64,000 nt of DNA from contig JABMCL010000287.1 in assembly GCA_018857735.1 (NCBI GenBank), positions 302,501 through 366,500 on the forward strand, read 5' to 3'. Within the stretch, counting starts at the first letter, position 1, and the number at the start of each line of letters is the position of its first letter. This DNA is from Alviniconcha marisindica (taxonomy: Eukaryota > Mollusca > Gastropoda > Provannidae). The position numbers and the translations under genes were made by a program. The notes beneath the pieces were generated by a model that ran no database searches, was not told the DNA's origin, and worked only from the letters and a program-made list of their open reading frames with translations. Shown one piece after another: positions 1 to 11,680 of the stretch.

Positions 1-1240
1 ATCCCCAGAGGTACATGCTGGGAGAAGGAAAGACAGAGAGAGCTACGTGGATTCCGTTCGTAGAGTGAACAGTGACAGAAACAGAGTATCGGTTACCGCC
101 GCTGTGCGCCAAGTTGCAAAGTGCCGAGAATCGCAGTCAGTCAGCTTGATGAATTATAGTGGTGAAGGACCGAAGTAATCTCTCGATTCCTCTTCAAGAG
201 ACAAACCCCACGGGGCCCCTGTGTGGTGGAGCCAGGAGTCGCCCGGTTGGTTGAGGGCCGCCTGCCTGCCCACGCTCTGCTCTGCTCTTACACATGCCGG
301 ACTGATTGACGTGTGTACGGAGGCTGAGCATGCCCATCTAGACATTCCGTAGCGGACGTTCTGCGCGGGAAAAGAGGGAGGAACACCACCAGAGACCTCC
401 TCATCCAAGAAAGTGCTCTCGGGTAGTATATTTTTGAAATCTTATTCCTGTGCCGTTATCTCCGTTCAGACGTGACGGTCTGAGCATCCTGTACACTTAT
501 TCACAGGAGAAGGAGGCTCCTCAGGAACCTTATCCAGTCAAAGTGACCTGAAATATAGTAGTGGTCTCCACTTACTCAGGCACTGTCAGCGTGTTCAGGC
601 TTAGCCATCCTGCGGACTGCATGGACGTGGAAACCCCGACGAAGAGACCTTTTCCAATAGGGGCTGACCTTCAGAACGCTTCTTTCTCAGCGAACTGTCT
701 AGACGTGCCAGGAAATTACGGTCTAAACCTTTTGTGCACCATTTCGGGCGAACCGTTCGGACCAAGTGACCTACGGACCCGAAAAAGAGCGTGTCCGTCC
801 CTCTGAAACTGTTGGATTTTTGTCGCCTCGTGTGCTTGTGGTTGTGTAGAAACGTTACGATCTAAGTACTTCTGGAGGCTGCCGCGGCGTAGAGCCCCCA
901 TGCGGGGCGCGGAGACGGGCCTGCCTGTCTGTGTGTGTTCAAACATAAAGACCTAAGTTCCTGCAGACCGCGTCGTTGTGTGTATAGAACCCCAGGAGGG
1001 GCCAGACGACGAACCGTCCGGAGAAAGGCGGGCCCCTCCTTCGGCAGAAGCTGCGTTTCGGTCTCCTCGTGGATGTGCTCAAACATGACGATCTGAACCC
1101 TCCCGGAGAGACCACCCCGAACGGCGAAACCCCACTGAGGGGTGAAGATACGATCCTGCCACAGCGCGCGTGTGTGTGTGTGTGTGTGTTCAAACATGAC
1201 GATCTAAAAAACCTTCTGGAGACCACCTCCACGTAGGGTC
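1..1240. repeat. Degenerate tandem repeat upstream of the first coding exon
   Basis: A motif like CAAACATGACGATCTAAA followed by CTTCTGGAGACCACC recurs in diverged form near 474, 717, 857, 947, 1086 and 1199, at irregular spacing of about 90-140 bp. The last three copies are the clearest. Short open frames here (for example 561-806) fall within this repeat and resemble no protein I know. The gene's 5'UTR or promoter may lie in the distal part, but I see no TATA box or other decisive core element. Positions 1-440 show nothing recognisable. Confidence 0.5.
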
Positions 1241-1432
1241 AAGAACCGAAGCTCCCCCCCCCACCCCACCCCCCACCCCCAACCCCCAACCCCCACCTGC
1301 ACGCCTTCCTCCCCCCCCCAAAAAGCGCTCGTCCCTCCCTCCAACACCCCTTCCTTGTGTGTGGTGGTGCGCTGCGGGGTGTGTGTCAGGCGTGGCGTGG
1401 CGTGGCGGTGCGCGTGCAGGCAGGGAGGGAGC

Positions 1433-1615
1433 ATGCCCGGGGTGTCGGCGATGTCTCAAGAGTCGTGGAAACAGGTTCGCTTCGACGTGCTGACGGGTCG
1501 GCGGCGCAAGAAGTCGCGTCACAAGCTGCCCACCATCTCCAGGCTGTGCTCCTGCATGGCGGGCCAGGCCGACGACTTCCCCGAGAGCTCCAGGCCCTAC
1601 GAGAGGAAGTGTCCG
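1433..1615 (+). CDS. ARHGEF25: RhoGEF exon 1 (candidate 1a), basic N-terminus with CSC motif
   Basis: ATG at 1433 has A at -3; an in-frame TAA lies upstream at 1205. The 61 codons end in phase 0 at a consensus donor (CCG|gtgagg), and the first downstream domain exon at 41078 also begins in phase 0, so the two join in frame. Residues 1-61 include a strongly basic patch (GRRRKKSRHK, about 22-31), then a Cys-Ser-Cys at 39-41. Codons are GC-rich and the frame differs from the surrounding C-rich simple sequence. p63RhoGEF is known to reach the plasma membrane through palmitoylated N-terminal cysteines, so a similar role is plausible here; that is inference. Met7 is an alternative start. No homologue of this exon is recognised, and the link to 41078 spans a 39 kb intron. 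Confidence 0.7.
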
Positions 1616-1774
1616 GTGAGGAGGGAGCTCGGCTTGATCGGGGCGGAGAGGGAAAGGGGGTGGGGTGGATGGATGGATGGATGGGGGTCGGCGGGAGAGG
1701 GGCGGGGGATTTAGAGATCCCTGACGACCCGTTTTTGTTGTTTGTTTGTTTGTGAAAGAGGTTGGATGCCATAG

Positions 1775-1776
<2 letters not shown>

Positions 1777-1830
<54 letters not shown>
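1777..1830 (+). repeat. (CT)n microsatellite
   Basis: About 27 CT units starting 160 bp after the exon 1 donor, followed by C-rich sequence to 1890. Confidence 0.95.
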
Positions 1831-1834
<4 letters not shown>

Positions 1835-3446
1835 CCTCCCGCTCTCTCTCCCCCCCCCCCCTTTCCCTCTCACCCCCCCCACCCCCACCGATCTCTGAGG
1901 GAGGGGGTCAGAAGAAGTAGTACCCAGTGAGAATCGGAGGGAAGAGGGTTTAGAAGAACGCTGCCCGTCGCTACTTTTGTTTGCTTGTTTTGAGGGCGAA
2001 GCGGAAACCAGAACAACGTGAAAATAGCCGGCTACAATCGGAAAGCACAGAGCTTGCCATTTGATTGATCAGCGACAACGACCACAAAAGACAGTGAAAT
2101 CAATGGGAGGGGTAGGGGGGTGTTTGGAAGAATGAAGATGCCCAGTAGAGCGCCGGCGTGTGTATCAGTGCCAAGCGATCATCTTCAGAACATGGAAATT
2201 TGCTTTTCCCAATTCACTGGAGCCATCCATGCCCTGATGCACCAGTGCTTCACCGTCAGGTCACGCCACAGCTCATTCTAGAACAGACCCACTGTTGTGG
2301 GCAAACGGTTACAGAACTGTAGCATTGTACAGTCACTTACCCTGCCTGTTAGACTTACTTTGCCTATAGTGTGTCTGTTTTCGTTTGTGCTGTGACGTGG
2401 GTTGATGGTAAGATGTTCATGCGCTTGGCAAAATTTAGCTACGAAAGAATCCTCAGTTCAGTCGTCTAAAGCATATATATATATATATATAAGGAAGAAG
2501 GAAAAAGGAGTGTACTGTACAAAACCTCGGATAAACAAACGTTGCACAGCGGTGTAGCTCTAAGGTATCTGTTGAGGAACGGACTATGATGAAAAGAACG
2601 ATGTCTATCTCCTTTCGGGGGAAAGATCAAAGCCGTAGAGGGAAGCTAGTTACTCTTATCGTTGCCGAGTCGACGTGTCCGCTGGTGTTTGTTGCACAGG
2701 ACTTTCCCGCTGTGTGGGGTGACCGTTACTTGCTTGGTGTGTTGATGTTGTATTGTGTGTGGTCCGTTACTCAAAGAGTGGGTGAATTATTGTGCCTTGA
2801 AAACGAAGGCTACGTAAAAGCTCGTTCCTCTGTGTCTTGGTACGTCTTCCTTCCCTTAGCAAGTTTGACTGTTCATGTTTGGTGTACTTTCAGACGGTAA
2901 GACAAAAACGAAAAGGAACTTATCAGGTGCTTGCTGTTAAAGAGGCTGTCACCCGTTTTTGTTGCTACACTCTTTGTTCTCTCACCACATGTTTTCTTTT
3001 TTCTTTTTTCGGCTAACGGTTACATTTTTCGCGTTGAGGATCTAAATCTCAACCACCAGCAAGCATCTAAAACGGTATCCATTAACAGCATTCTAGTGGT
3101 AGAAGACTTGTGTTGAGTAAAGTCCTGCCACTGACGGCGGATAGTACAGCTAGGTACTGGATAGTCCTTTTTCAGTGTTCTTTTTCGCCAACGTCAGTTT
3201 TTCGCAAGGACTGGGTGTAGACGGGATTATGGTGAACAGTTCGATATAGACATAAACAGACTCAAACCAAAATGTGTATCAGGGGCATAAAAAGGCCGCA
3301 GGGCCTCTTAGTCCCTGCGTCTGTATCTGTGTGCGAATTAATATTTTACCTGTGTAAAACCTGCTCAGTAATTTGGCCAGGGTCAGTCAGCTGCTGCGGA
3401 TATAATATTATGAGAAATGTGTTCCCGTCCTTTCTTCTGTCTTTTT

Positions 3447-3449
<3 letters not shown>
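1831..3449. other. Intronic sequence without a recognised feature
   Basis: C-rich to 1890, then mixed sequence. A short (AT)n run sits at about 2472-2491. The 104-codon open frame at 2586-2900 shows no recognisable domain, and I do not call it a gene. Confidence 0.5.

Positions 3450-3520
<71 letters not shown>
3450..3520 (+). repeat. (TG)n microsatellite
   Basis: About 35 uninterrupted GT units. Confidence 0.95.
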
Positions 3521-3521
<1 letters not shown>

Positions 3522-3581
3522 ATTTCTTGCCGTTACTCTCGTTGCCTTATCTGTCATTGTCACCATTATTGCAGCAGCGAC

Positions 3582-3632
3582 ATGCAGAGAGGTTGTGTGT
3601 TCATACACCACACCATGTCTTTTGAACATAAG
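3582..3632 (+). CDS. Candidate alternative first exon 1b (17 codons)
   Basis: An ATG at 3582 and a second in-frame ATG at 3615 with an excellent context (CACACCATG) read to a perfect donor, AAG|gtaagt, at 3633. The peptide is MQRGCVFIHHTMSFEHK. The exon ends in phase 0, compatible with exon 2 at 41078. As an internal exon from the CAG at 3572-3577 it would be 55 or 58 bp and break the frame, so a first exon is the better reading. It has no homology support, and such short ATG-plus-donor combinations arise by chance. Confidence 0.25.
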
Positions 3633-4749
3633 GTAAGTAACATTGTAAAAGGCAGCGCGTTTGTGTATCGAAGAGAGCAGACGCACAGAGAGAGAGAGTT
3701 CACTGCTCCCCGTACATTATTAGCCTTTTGTGGGATGAAGCTAGACTCCACAGACACCTAATTAAATACTGTCTGCTGGTTTTGCTGTTATTACACCTGC
3801 TGCCGCTCCCGACTAATACTACGCTATAACAACACAAAGAGGGAAGGGGGGTGGAATGGGGGGAAGGGTGGTGGTAGGTGAAACAGCAACAGATCACCAC
3901 GCGGCGTTAGTGACCTGTGCTCGACACCATGCATCAGCTTGCTGACGGCAGGGAAAGCAACACGTGATGACCGCAAGGCTCACCCCTCGGCACCTATTAG
4001 TCTGGATGTCAGCGGGCTTGGTGTTCAAGCTGCCCACAGAGCTGTAGGCGTCAGTTTCGCTCACATGCGGCACACAGCTAGCGGTGCAGATCCGCTGACC
4101 CATTTGGATAGTCTAGTTTGCACATTTGGAGAGAGAGAGAGAGAGAGTTTCTCTGTTTTAATTAGTCATACGGCCCCGCTGTAGGGTACCGCGGATGCAG
4201 ACGTTGGGGCCCCGCTGCTGAGAATCCAGAACTGTGAAAGGTTCCTTCTGTTGTTCAAATCCTCTGTAGGTCAGAGTATAACTTTTACCTGCTTTGCGTA
4301 CTGCCTAGGAATTCAGCCAAATGTATGCCTTCCCGTCTCAACCTCCCACTCTCGGTTGACCTGACGTGAACCATCAAACTGATAGTTCTGGTAAGCATAA
4401 CAAAAGGATCAAGTTCTCATCATTATCAGTTTTCTACGAAGTACCTGCAACAAATGTGCCTGTTGTTTTGCGAGCGGGCGTTGCCTTTGCAGTTATGCTA
4501 ATGATGATGGTAATGATTACATTGTGCAGTGGAGGGAGTCATGGTTAGATTGGCGGGTCGTTGTGGAGGGAATTGGGATGCACGTGTGTCACTGTGGACT
4601 CTGCAACTCGCATTACCGTGGAGAAGTCAGACCGTGCCTCTTGCCGTAGTGCGTGATCATAGTGTGTGTGCGGTGCTAACGAAACACTCCTCTCCTCCCT
4701 TCCAGACATGCAGGAAGAAACGCAGGCTCCAGTCCCTGTCTTTTGCTGT

Positions 4750-4757
4750 AGTGTGTG

Positions 4758-4805
<48 letters not shown>

Positions 4806-4842
4806 TGTCTATGTGTGTGTGTGTGTGTGTGTGTACCTGCGG

Positions 4843-4879
<37 letters not shown>
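4750..4879 (+). repeat. Compound (TG)n / (TGCG)n microsatellite
   Basis: TG units, about eight GCGT units, then more TG units with small interruptions. Confidence 0.9.
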
Positions 4880-4880
<1 letters not shown>

Positions 4881-5149
4881 CGATCTGACCACTGATAAAC
4901 GCTGTTAACAATTTTTGTTGCCACTTTATGATGACTCCCCAGCCTCTCCCCCCGGCACGTTATTCCGCTGTTTATGAATATTGTCATTTAAAAAGACTGC
5001 AGCAGATGTCGCACAGACTCGAATTACGGTTCATCTGCTACGGAAACCGAAGTGTCAAATTCCAACATTTAACCAACCATATCCGTCAAACATGCTAGTT
5101 ATGTTTGTTTATTATCATGTTGTCCTATTAGTGTGCAGGCGTGCGTTGA

Positions 5150-5840
5150 GTGCGCACAACTTTAGCGAAACCTCCAGACCTGCCGACAGAACACAAGGAT
5201 CAATCAGTCTCTTGTTGGAGATCAGCCTGCCGCTTCATTAAGTGTTGTCTACACATTATTTTGTGAATGTAACTGAGACAGGAAAAGGATAGCAGAAGTA
5301 TACCTGAATTCAGTTGCGATTGGGTTTTAGGTTAGCTGCTCGCAATGAATTGTACCTTCGTAAAGTATTGTTACGAGTAGTATTTCTGGAGATCGTATTA
5401 AAATGCAAACCACACTGCTAAAGTGCGTCTGATTGTAATTTTGTTTTACACCATGAGCAGAAGGTGATTAGACATATATATATGGCACGTAAACTGATCT
5501 GGGACAAGCTGTTGATATGTTGTGTGAAACTTTAGCGGAAAAGCCTTCTTCCAGAGCAGAAAGGCCGTCTCCCAGACCTAAAAATAGAACAGAAGGATCA
5601 GCCAACTATCGCCTTTTGCTATGTGTATGGTTATAATTTACAGCTGTAACGACCGCTCCCCCCTCCCCCCCACCGCCCCCCCCCCCCCCCCCTCCACGTC
5701 TCCAAGACATGCAGACATAGAACACGAGGATCAGTCAGCTGTCGCCTCTCGCTGTGCAGTGTGCAACTAACTGTTAGGAAACCCGCCTCCCTTCTCCAAG
5801 ACCTCCAGACAGAACGCAGGGATCAATTTTGTTCGTGTTC
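5150..5840. repeat. Diverged repeat copies with AGAACACAAGGATCA core
   Basis: Four related segments near 5160-5215, 5535-5625, 5697-5765 and 5790-5830 share the order CCAGACCT, AGAACACAAGGATCA, GTC(T/G)C. Spacing is irregular and identity low. A C-rich run lies at about 5656-5693. Confidence 0.4.
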
Positions 5841-6067
5841 CTGACGATCCCTGGTTGTGTTTTCACCCAGATCGATCATCACCAACAACGTGCAGCGGGC
5901 GATTATTGCGCGGTCCTTTTGTCTGCTCATCGTCTGATGACTGGGGTTTTGTCCCCGGCGTAGTTAGACAGCACGTGGCTGATAGTTGTATTAGTCCCTA
6001 TTTCGCTTGTCTGGGACAGCAGCCTTGAAAGGCTGCTTTTTCTTGTGTACTGTAATGCCTCACGTAC

Positions 6068-6069
<2 letters not shown>

Positions 6070-6134
<65 letters not shown>
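6070..6134 (+). repeat. (CT)n microsatellite
   Basis: About 32 CT units. It ends directly before a candidate micro-exon with AG at 6161-6162. Confidence 0.95.
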
Positions 6135-6137
<3 letters not shown>

Positions 6138-6976
6138 GTCTCAAATGTTGTCCCTGCTACAGTTGCAAACAGAAGAAAACGGTTTCTTAACAGTAAGCGG
6201 AGGAATGAATGACTTATCTCCCAGCATGGGTAATTTTGTCCGTCCGAATGTGTCTCCCCTCCACCCCCCACCCCACCCCGCCCCACAGTTTGCTTTGTTT
6301 GCTTGATCCCCCACCCACCCCACCCTTTTTTCTTTTTCTTTTTTAATTTTTAAATACTGGCCTATGTCAATCTGGAGAAAACTGTCACGGGTGTGTGGTT
6401 TGCAGTGCTAACGTCATTTTGTTTTAACCGCTCACTCCTAGATGTTCAGTTTCAGTACCTGTGCTCGTGTCCAGTCTGGACGAAAACGTTGACTCGGCAG
6501 TTAGGCGTGGACGCAGTCTGATGAGTTGTTTGTTACTTTCTTCCGCACTCCTCAGCATCTTTGACTGAAGTTTAATGGTGATGGTCGATGGTGGTGGTTG
6601 TGAATGAGCTTGTTGAATGCTGCCTTATTGGGCCCTTTGCTTGACAGGTTGTCTGTCGCATTTGGGTCTGTTTCCCTGCGATCGTTCGCTGAGGTCTTGC
6701 GGAGGCTGGATTGGCTTCAGCGAGGGCTGGCTCGATGTAGGGCAAACTTTGCTTGGCTTGCAGTCTGCGGCTTGTCTAGGCGCGGTTACCTCCCTTGACT
6801 CATTCGCCCCTCTGCCTGTGTCTCCTAGGCCCTCCCCTCCCCTCTATCTCTCTCTGTGTATATATGCATATAAATGATGCCTCCAATGTTATATTTACTC
6901 ATCAGTAGCGTAGCAAGGACTAATTGTTACGTTTTTGACTAAACCTAAACTACAATCCTTGTAAAATAAAGTTTTC

Positions 6977-6978
<2 letters not shown>

Positions 6979-7034
<56 letters not shown>
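6979..7034 (+). repeat. (CT)n microsatellite
   Basis: About 28 CT units. A poly-G run of about 16 follows at 7144. Confidence 0.95.
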
Positions 7035-7037
<3 letters not shown>

Positions 7038-7790
7038 CACCCACCCACCCACGACCCTTTCTCTTTGTCCTGAAATGACCATAATTATGCGGTTGACAGG
7101 TCGCTTACTGATTCTCTGTCTCTCACACAATAGTGTACCAAATATTAACCTGCGGGGGGGGGGGGGGGGACCTTTTGACTGGAAGTGTCCACATAAAGTA
7201 TATAAGTATATAAGCTGTAAAGGCGCTTAACGCGTTACGTGTAGCAGCACGTGCAGCGTACGTAATTATAGCAATGTATCAGACAGCAAAGTCACTGTCA
7301 CGTGCGGCTGTATTCTGACTTCTTTTCATATTGGCACACACACTGACACACTCACACTCTCTGAGCAGACGGCATATGGCTAGCAAGCGTTCAATTTCAA
7401 CACTTTGTGTATTTTATATGTATCCGTTGTTATCAGTCTACTTGCGTGACTCGTGTGTACATGTGTAACGTCAGCTGATAGTGAAAAGTCGTGCTTAATC
7501 AGCTCTTTCAGTGTAAATCTGCTGCCACAACAGGTGTCTGGACTTGCTGCAGCTGATTCTCCTGCCCCCACCCCCACCCCCGCTCCCCGACACCCCAGAA
7601 CACAAACACACACACACACAACACTTCCTCGCGTGAGGTTGAACAGACCAGTAGACGGTGCTCGTAGCGTGTCAGGTTGTCTCCCTTGATTTGTCCCTCT
7701 GATTATCGTCAGTTTTACGTGGGCTCGTATCGAAGAGCCCCCCACTCCAATCCAACGCACACGCGCGCGACACACAGCAAAACACACACA

Positions 7791-7822
<32 letters not shown>

Positions 7823-8169
7823 TTTCGTATCTCCGCTGTTCATTACTCCCACCCTTCGCCAGGAAGTGACCGCCGTGCCAGCGGTTGCAGCTGCTAATAG
7901 AACAGAGTGAGGCGGCCACTTTCTCTGGGGCTGGTTAGAGGTGGTCTGCAGAACCACATCATTTTTTTGACGTGTGGGATGCTGCCTTGGCTTGTGGTTC
8001 GGACTGGGCTGTGGGTTCCTGCACCCCCCCCCCCCCCAGCCCACCATTCCGCTTCACTTTCTCCTTGTTGGGTTGACGGGGTTCCTATACAAGTCCCCCC
8101 CCCTCCCCTCCCCCTCCCCCCCTTCCCCCGCTGCGTTAACTCACCTTTTCTTCCTCTTCTGGTTGGCAA

Positions 8170-8335
8170 AGAGAGTATACTTCACTATCATAAGTACAGA
8201 GAAAATCTCTGTTGCAGCGATTCTTTACTATGAAAATAGCTGTTGCAAAGAGGGCGGTACTGATACCTTACTATGAAAATCTCTCTGTTGCAAAAGAGCG
8301 CGGTATATGCCTTACGATGGTAATCTCTGTTGTTG
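8170..8335. repeat. Short tandem repeat, unit about 50 bp
   Basis: Three to four copies of a unit containing TTACTATGAAAATCTCTGTT and a GAGCGCGGTA segment, increasingly diverged toward the 3' side. Confidence 0.6.
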
Positions 8336-8834
8336 GGCTTTCCGCCTGGAGTCGGGCCGTGTCGGGAGACGGATGAGTGTGGTTGGCTGCGGGGACTGAT
8401 AATCCATCGCATCAGTCGAGGCAGCGATACTGCAGCAGTGCAGTGTACAGTGTCTATGGACGAGGCGCGGCGGAAGGTAGTGAAGGGGAACGTTCAACAG
8501 GCACGCCCTGCCACTTTATCATCACGGCAGCTGCCACTGGCCTTTGACCATGTGCCGTGGGAGCTCTTATTAATCTGCTGTTAAAGTGTAAGTGACGGCG
8601 CTTTTCCCATAACGTGATGCGGTCACTTTTGATCATCAGTGCCCGAGAAGTAGCAGATCCTTGGTTAATGTATGGTTTGTTACCACCAAAGACTTCATTT
8701 GTCAATTGGAATAGGCTTCTTGGTGGTTGTTTTGTTTGTTTGTGAATTGGGATAGTTTTTTTTTTTTGTATAGTTTTTTATATTTGTTGTTGTTGTTGTG
8801 GTGGGGGTGGTGGTGATTGTTGTTTTTTTGGTTG

Positions 8835-8835
<1 letters not shown>

Positions 8836-8894
<59 letters not shown>
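8836..8894 (+). repeat. (TG)n microsatellite
   Basis: About 29 GT units in a T/G-rich stretch (8700-8940). Confidence 0.95.
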
Positions 8895-8895
<1 letters not shown>

Positions 8896-9929
8896 GTTAG
8901 TCGGAATAGGCTTTTTTGTTTTGTTTTATTTATTGCGATTTAGATGAGGCGTTGTTGTTGTTTGTGTTTACTCTGTGTTGGTTTTTGAAACACACCAAAA
9001 ACTTTAGGTTACTACTCTTGTTTTTAGTGTCAGTGATGATCAGGGACCGGATGTGTGTGTGTGTGTGGGGGGGGGGTGCGGTTAGTTTAACAACAGGTCG
9101 GTTAGAAATCGGCGCGGGCTCTAAAAGCTCCAGACAAAGAGTAGGGAGTTTCACTGAGAAGGAAGTGGTGTTTACACCTACCCCCTCCCGTGCGGCCAGA
9201 AGTCGGTCAGCTGACGTATCGACCTTCCTAGGCGATGCGGCCAGCACGTGCACCATGACTGATTGCAGTCGACCGCTAATCACTAACCGCTCCTACCTGC
9301 AATTAGTCCAGCAGGAGGAACGGGGTGGGGGGCGGAGGGTCAAAAAGGAGGCAGTATTGCTCTCATCAGCTGCGGCCAACCCCCCCCCCCCCCCCCCCCT
9401 GTGAACGTACTGTTGGCTGCCGTCGCTTGGTTGGGGGGAGGGGGGGGAGAGCTTGAGAGAGAGAAGGAAGAGAGAGTTGGACGTGGGGGGGTGGGCTGGA
9501 CCAGCTTTTCTCAGTGGGATTATTTACTAAGAGACTTGGGAAAGGTGGTGAGAGAGACATATGGGGGTAGGCGGTGGGTGGGGGCAGATTGTCGGATAGC
9601 TGGGAAAGAAGGGAATGGATGGAAAAAGTGGAGAGAGAGTCAGCTGGGGTTGGGGTGGACGGGTGGGAGGAGATAGGATCGAGATGAGTGGAGACTAGTC
9701 TGTCTGCGGGAATTGTTTGGAGCGAGGCCCACAGCGCCTGTCTTCGTGCGAGCTTGTTGCCTCTGCCGCCGCCGTGAAGCCACCCTTTGCCCGCCCTGGC
9801 AGCCCCCAGCACTACTTCTGCCGGACCCACTGCCGGCACCGGCGCTTGTTGCACCTCCTCCAGCCTGCCCCGTGGCACAACTCACCTGTGTAAACCCCCC
9901 CCCCCCCCCGTAGGACAACTGCTCCGCGG

Positions 9930-10260
9930 CCTCTGGAATCTTGGCTGCCGGACCGGAAGGGTTGGTGGCTTCGCTAGACCTACCTGTACGCCCCCTGCCG
10001 TTTTGTAGTCTCTGCCGACATCGGCACAGGCAGGGCCTGCTGATTGCTGGACCTACCCGTATTCCCTGCCGTCTGTGGTCTGTAGTCTTCAGAGACCACC
10101 TGTATGCCCTGCCGTCTCTAGCCTCTAACTCGGCCACTACCGGACCGGCAGGGTCTGTTGGCTGCCGTACCTTACCTGTATGACCTGCCGTCCGCAACGT
10201 CAGCCACCACAGGACCGTCGGTGTTTGTTGTTGTTGTCGTTTTAGGCAGCTCAGGTTTCT
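9930..10260. repeat. Degenerate GC-rich tandem repeat
   Basis: Repeated blocks of ACCTGTATGCCCTGCCGTC and GGACCGGCAGGGTCTGTTGG at about 60-85 bp spacing (near 9980, 10050, 10090 and 10165). This helps keep a long antisense frame (9640-10719) open; I do not regard that frame as a gene. Confidence 0.5.
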
Positions 10261-11380
10261 CCGTGGTTCGTGAGATGAGACCGGGGGTAAAACTGTTCGC
10301 CACAGTACAACTTGTTGGACTACCAGCCAAGCTTCTTTGGTGAGCATGTGGAACGTCCTTCCCGTCATGTCAGTCCTGAGCTCTCCGTGGACAACGTGCC
10401 TCTGGATGGGCCTGTTGTAGAAGGCCATCCGGAAGCGGTTGTGGAACGTCCTCCCACTCTGGTGGCCAAGCCACAAAGTCACCTTGAACTGACTGTCACC
10501 TGCTAGACCCTCTGCACCGTGCCTACCTGAAGTGTTTGTGCAGCATCCCGCCAGTGTTGTGGTTAGACCCCCGTGTTGTGCTGCATCGCTGTGCCGCTGT
10601 CCTCGGCCTCCGTGCCGGCCGACCAAGGAGTAGACCTGTGCGTGTACACGGCGCTGTCCCAACAGCCGTTGTCTTGTCCGCACAGCACAGCAGTCATTTT
10701 TTGCACTTGCACTCTTCATCTTGTGGTTTGCGGACAGTCCAGTTTGAACAGTTACGGTGGGTTATCAAGCGACTCGGTGCCCGTGACTCGTCGGCACACA
10801 AGCTCCCTGAAGAGGGAGGTAGCACCGACCTCCGTGGCTGATATTGAGAATAAGTGTCACTGCACATTTCTCAACACATGCGGTACGTTTTATGCTAACC
10901 CAGTCACCGATAGTTTAATGATATACTAATGCGAAAAAGAACGGAAAGGCGTGACAAATGTCACAAATATGCCTGTGGGCTGGCAATGAGTAGCAGGTGT
11001 GCGGAAGAGACACCCTAGCAGGTGTGCGGATAAAACACGGCTACTGGGTTAGTACCGGCACGGGCGTGGGCTCTCGTTGCAGGGGTCATATTTTCAGCAT
11101 TGTCATTGTCTTCGCGAGGAGTTTGCTGCTTCTTTCTGACCCACGGTCGCATTGCTGACCAGGTCCGCAGCTTCAGACGAACCAGTTTCGTGGGAGTATT
11201 GACTGCATCCATGGGTGAAAGTTTGTCAGTGTAGTTGCAATGAATTTTGGAACTGCTGAGTGATGAAGTTACGTCCTGTGAGACCTTGTATATGTAACCG
11301 GCAGACCGGAATACCCGTTGCGCGGACATTATAATTACGCAGTTTTGATGTTATGTATGCAGTAGCATGCTTACTTAGTG
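10260..11380. other. Intronic sequence, nothing recognised
   Basis: Mixed sequence. A small direct duplication (AGCAGGTGTGCGGA) occurs at about 10990-11035. No domain or RNA gene seen. Confidence 0.4.
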
Positions 11381-11680
11381 GTCCTTCAGGCCATTATGGT
11401 AATGTGTGTAAAACCTCCACCAGACCATGCGGTATTGTGTTTTGAATAGTTCATCAGACCAGGCGGTAATGTTTTCTTAAAGCTCCCCTACTCGGACCAC
11501 GCAGTGATGCTTTTTAATACCGTAATATTAGTCCCTCAGAGGATGCAGTAAAGCGCTTACAGTAATCTCTTAGACTGCAGTAACGTGTTTTCTCGATGGT
11601 CCTAGCGCAGACTATGCATTGGCTAATGTTTTCATGGTGGTCCCTGTGACCATGTAACAATAGTAATTGATGGTGAATTT
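11380..11680. repeat. Degenerate minisatellite, unit about 37-40 bp
   Basis: Successive diverged copies of a unit like AGACCATGCGGTAATGTTTT, at about 11422, 11457, 11495, 11540, 11573, 11608 and 11646. Confidence 0.5.

Noticed and set aside
3272..3761. Cys/Val, His/Thr, Ser/Leu and Arg/Glu-rich frames here and at every TG, CA or CT tract
   Set aside because: Dinucleotide repeats stay open in several frames; these are low-complexity artefacts.
9640..10719. 359-codon antisense open frame
   Set aside because: It covers a degenerate GC-rich tandem repeat and poly-C tracts, has no domain and no splice or start support.
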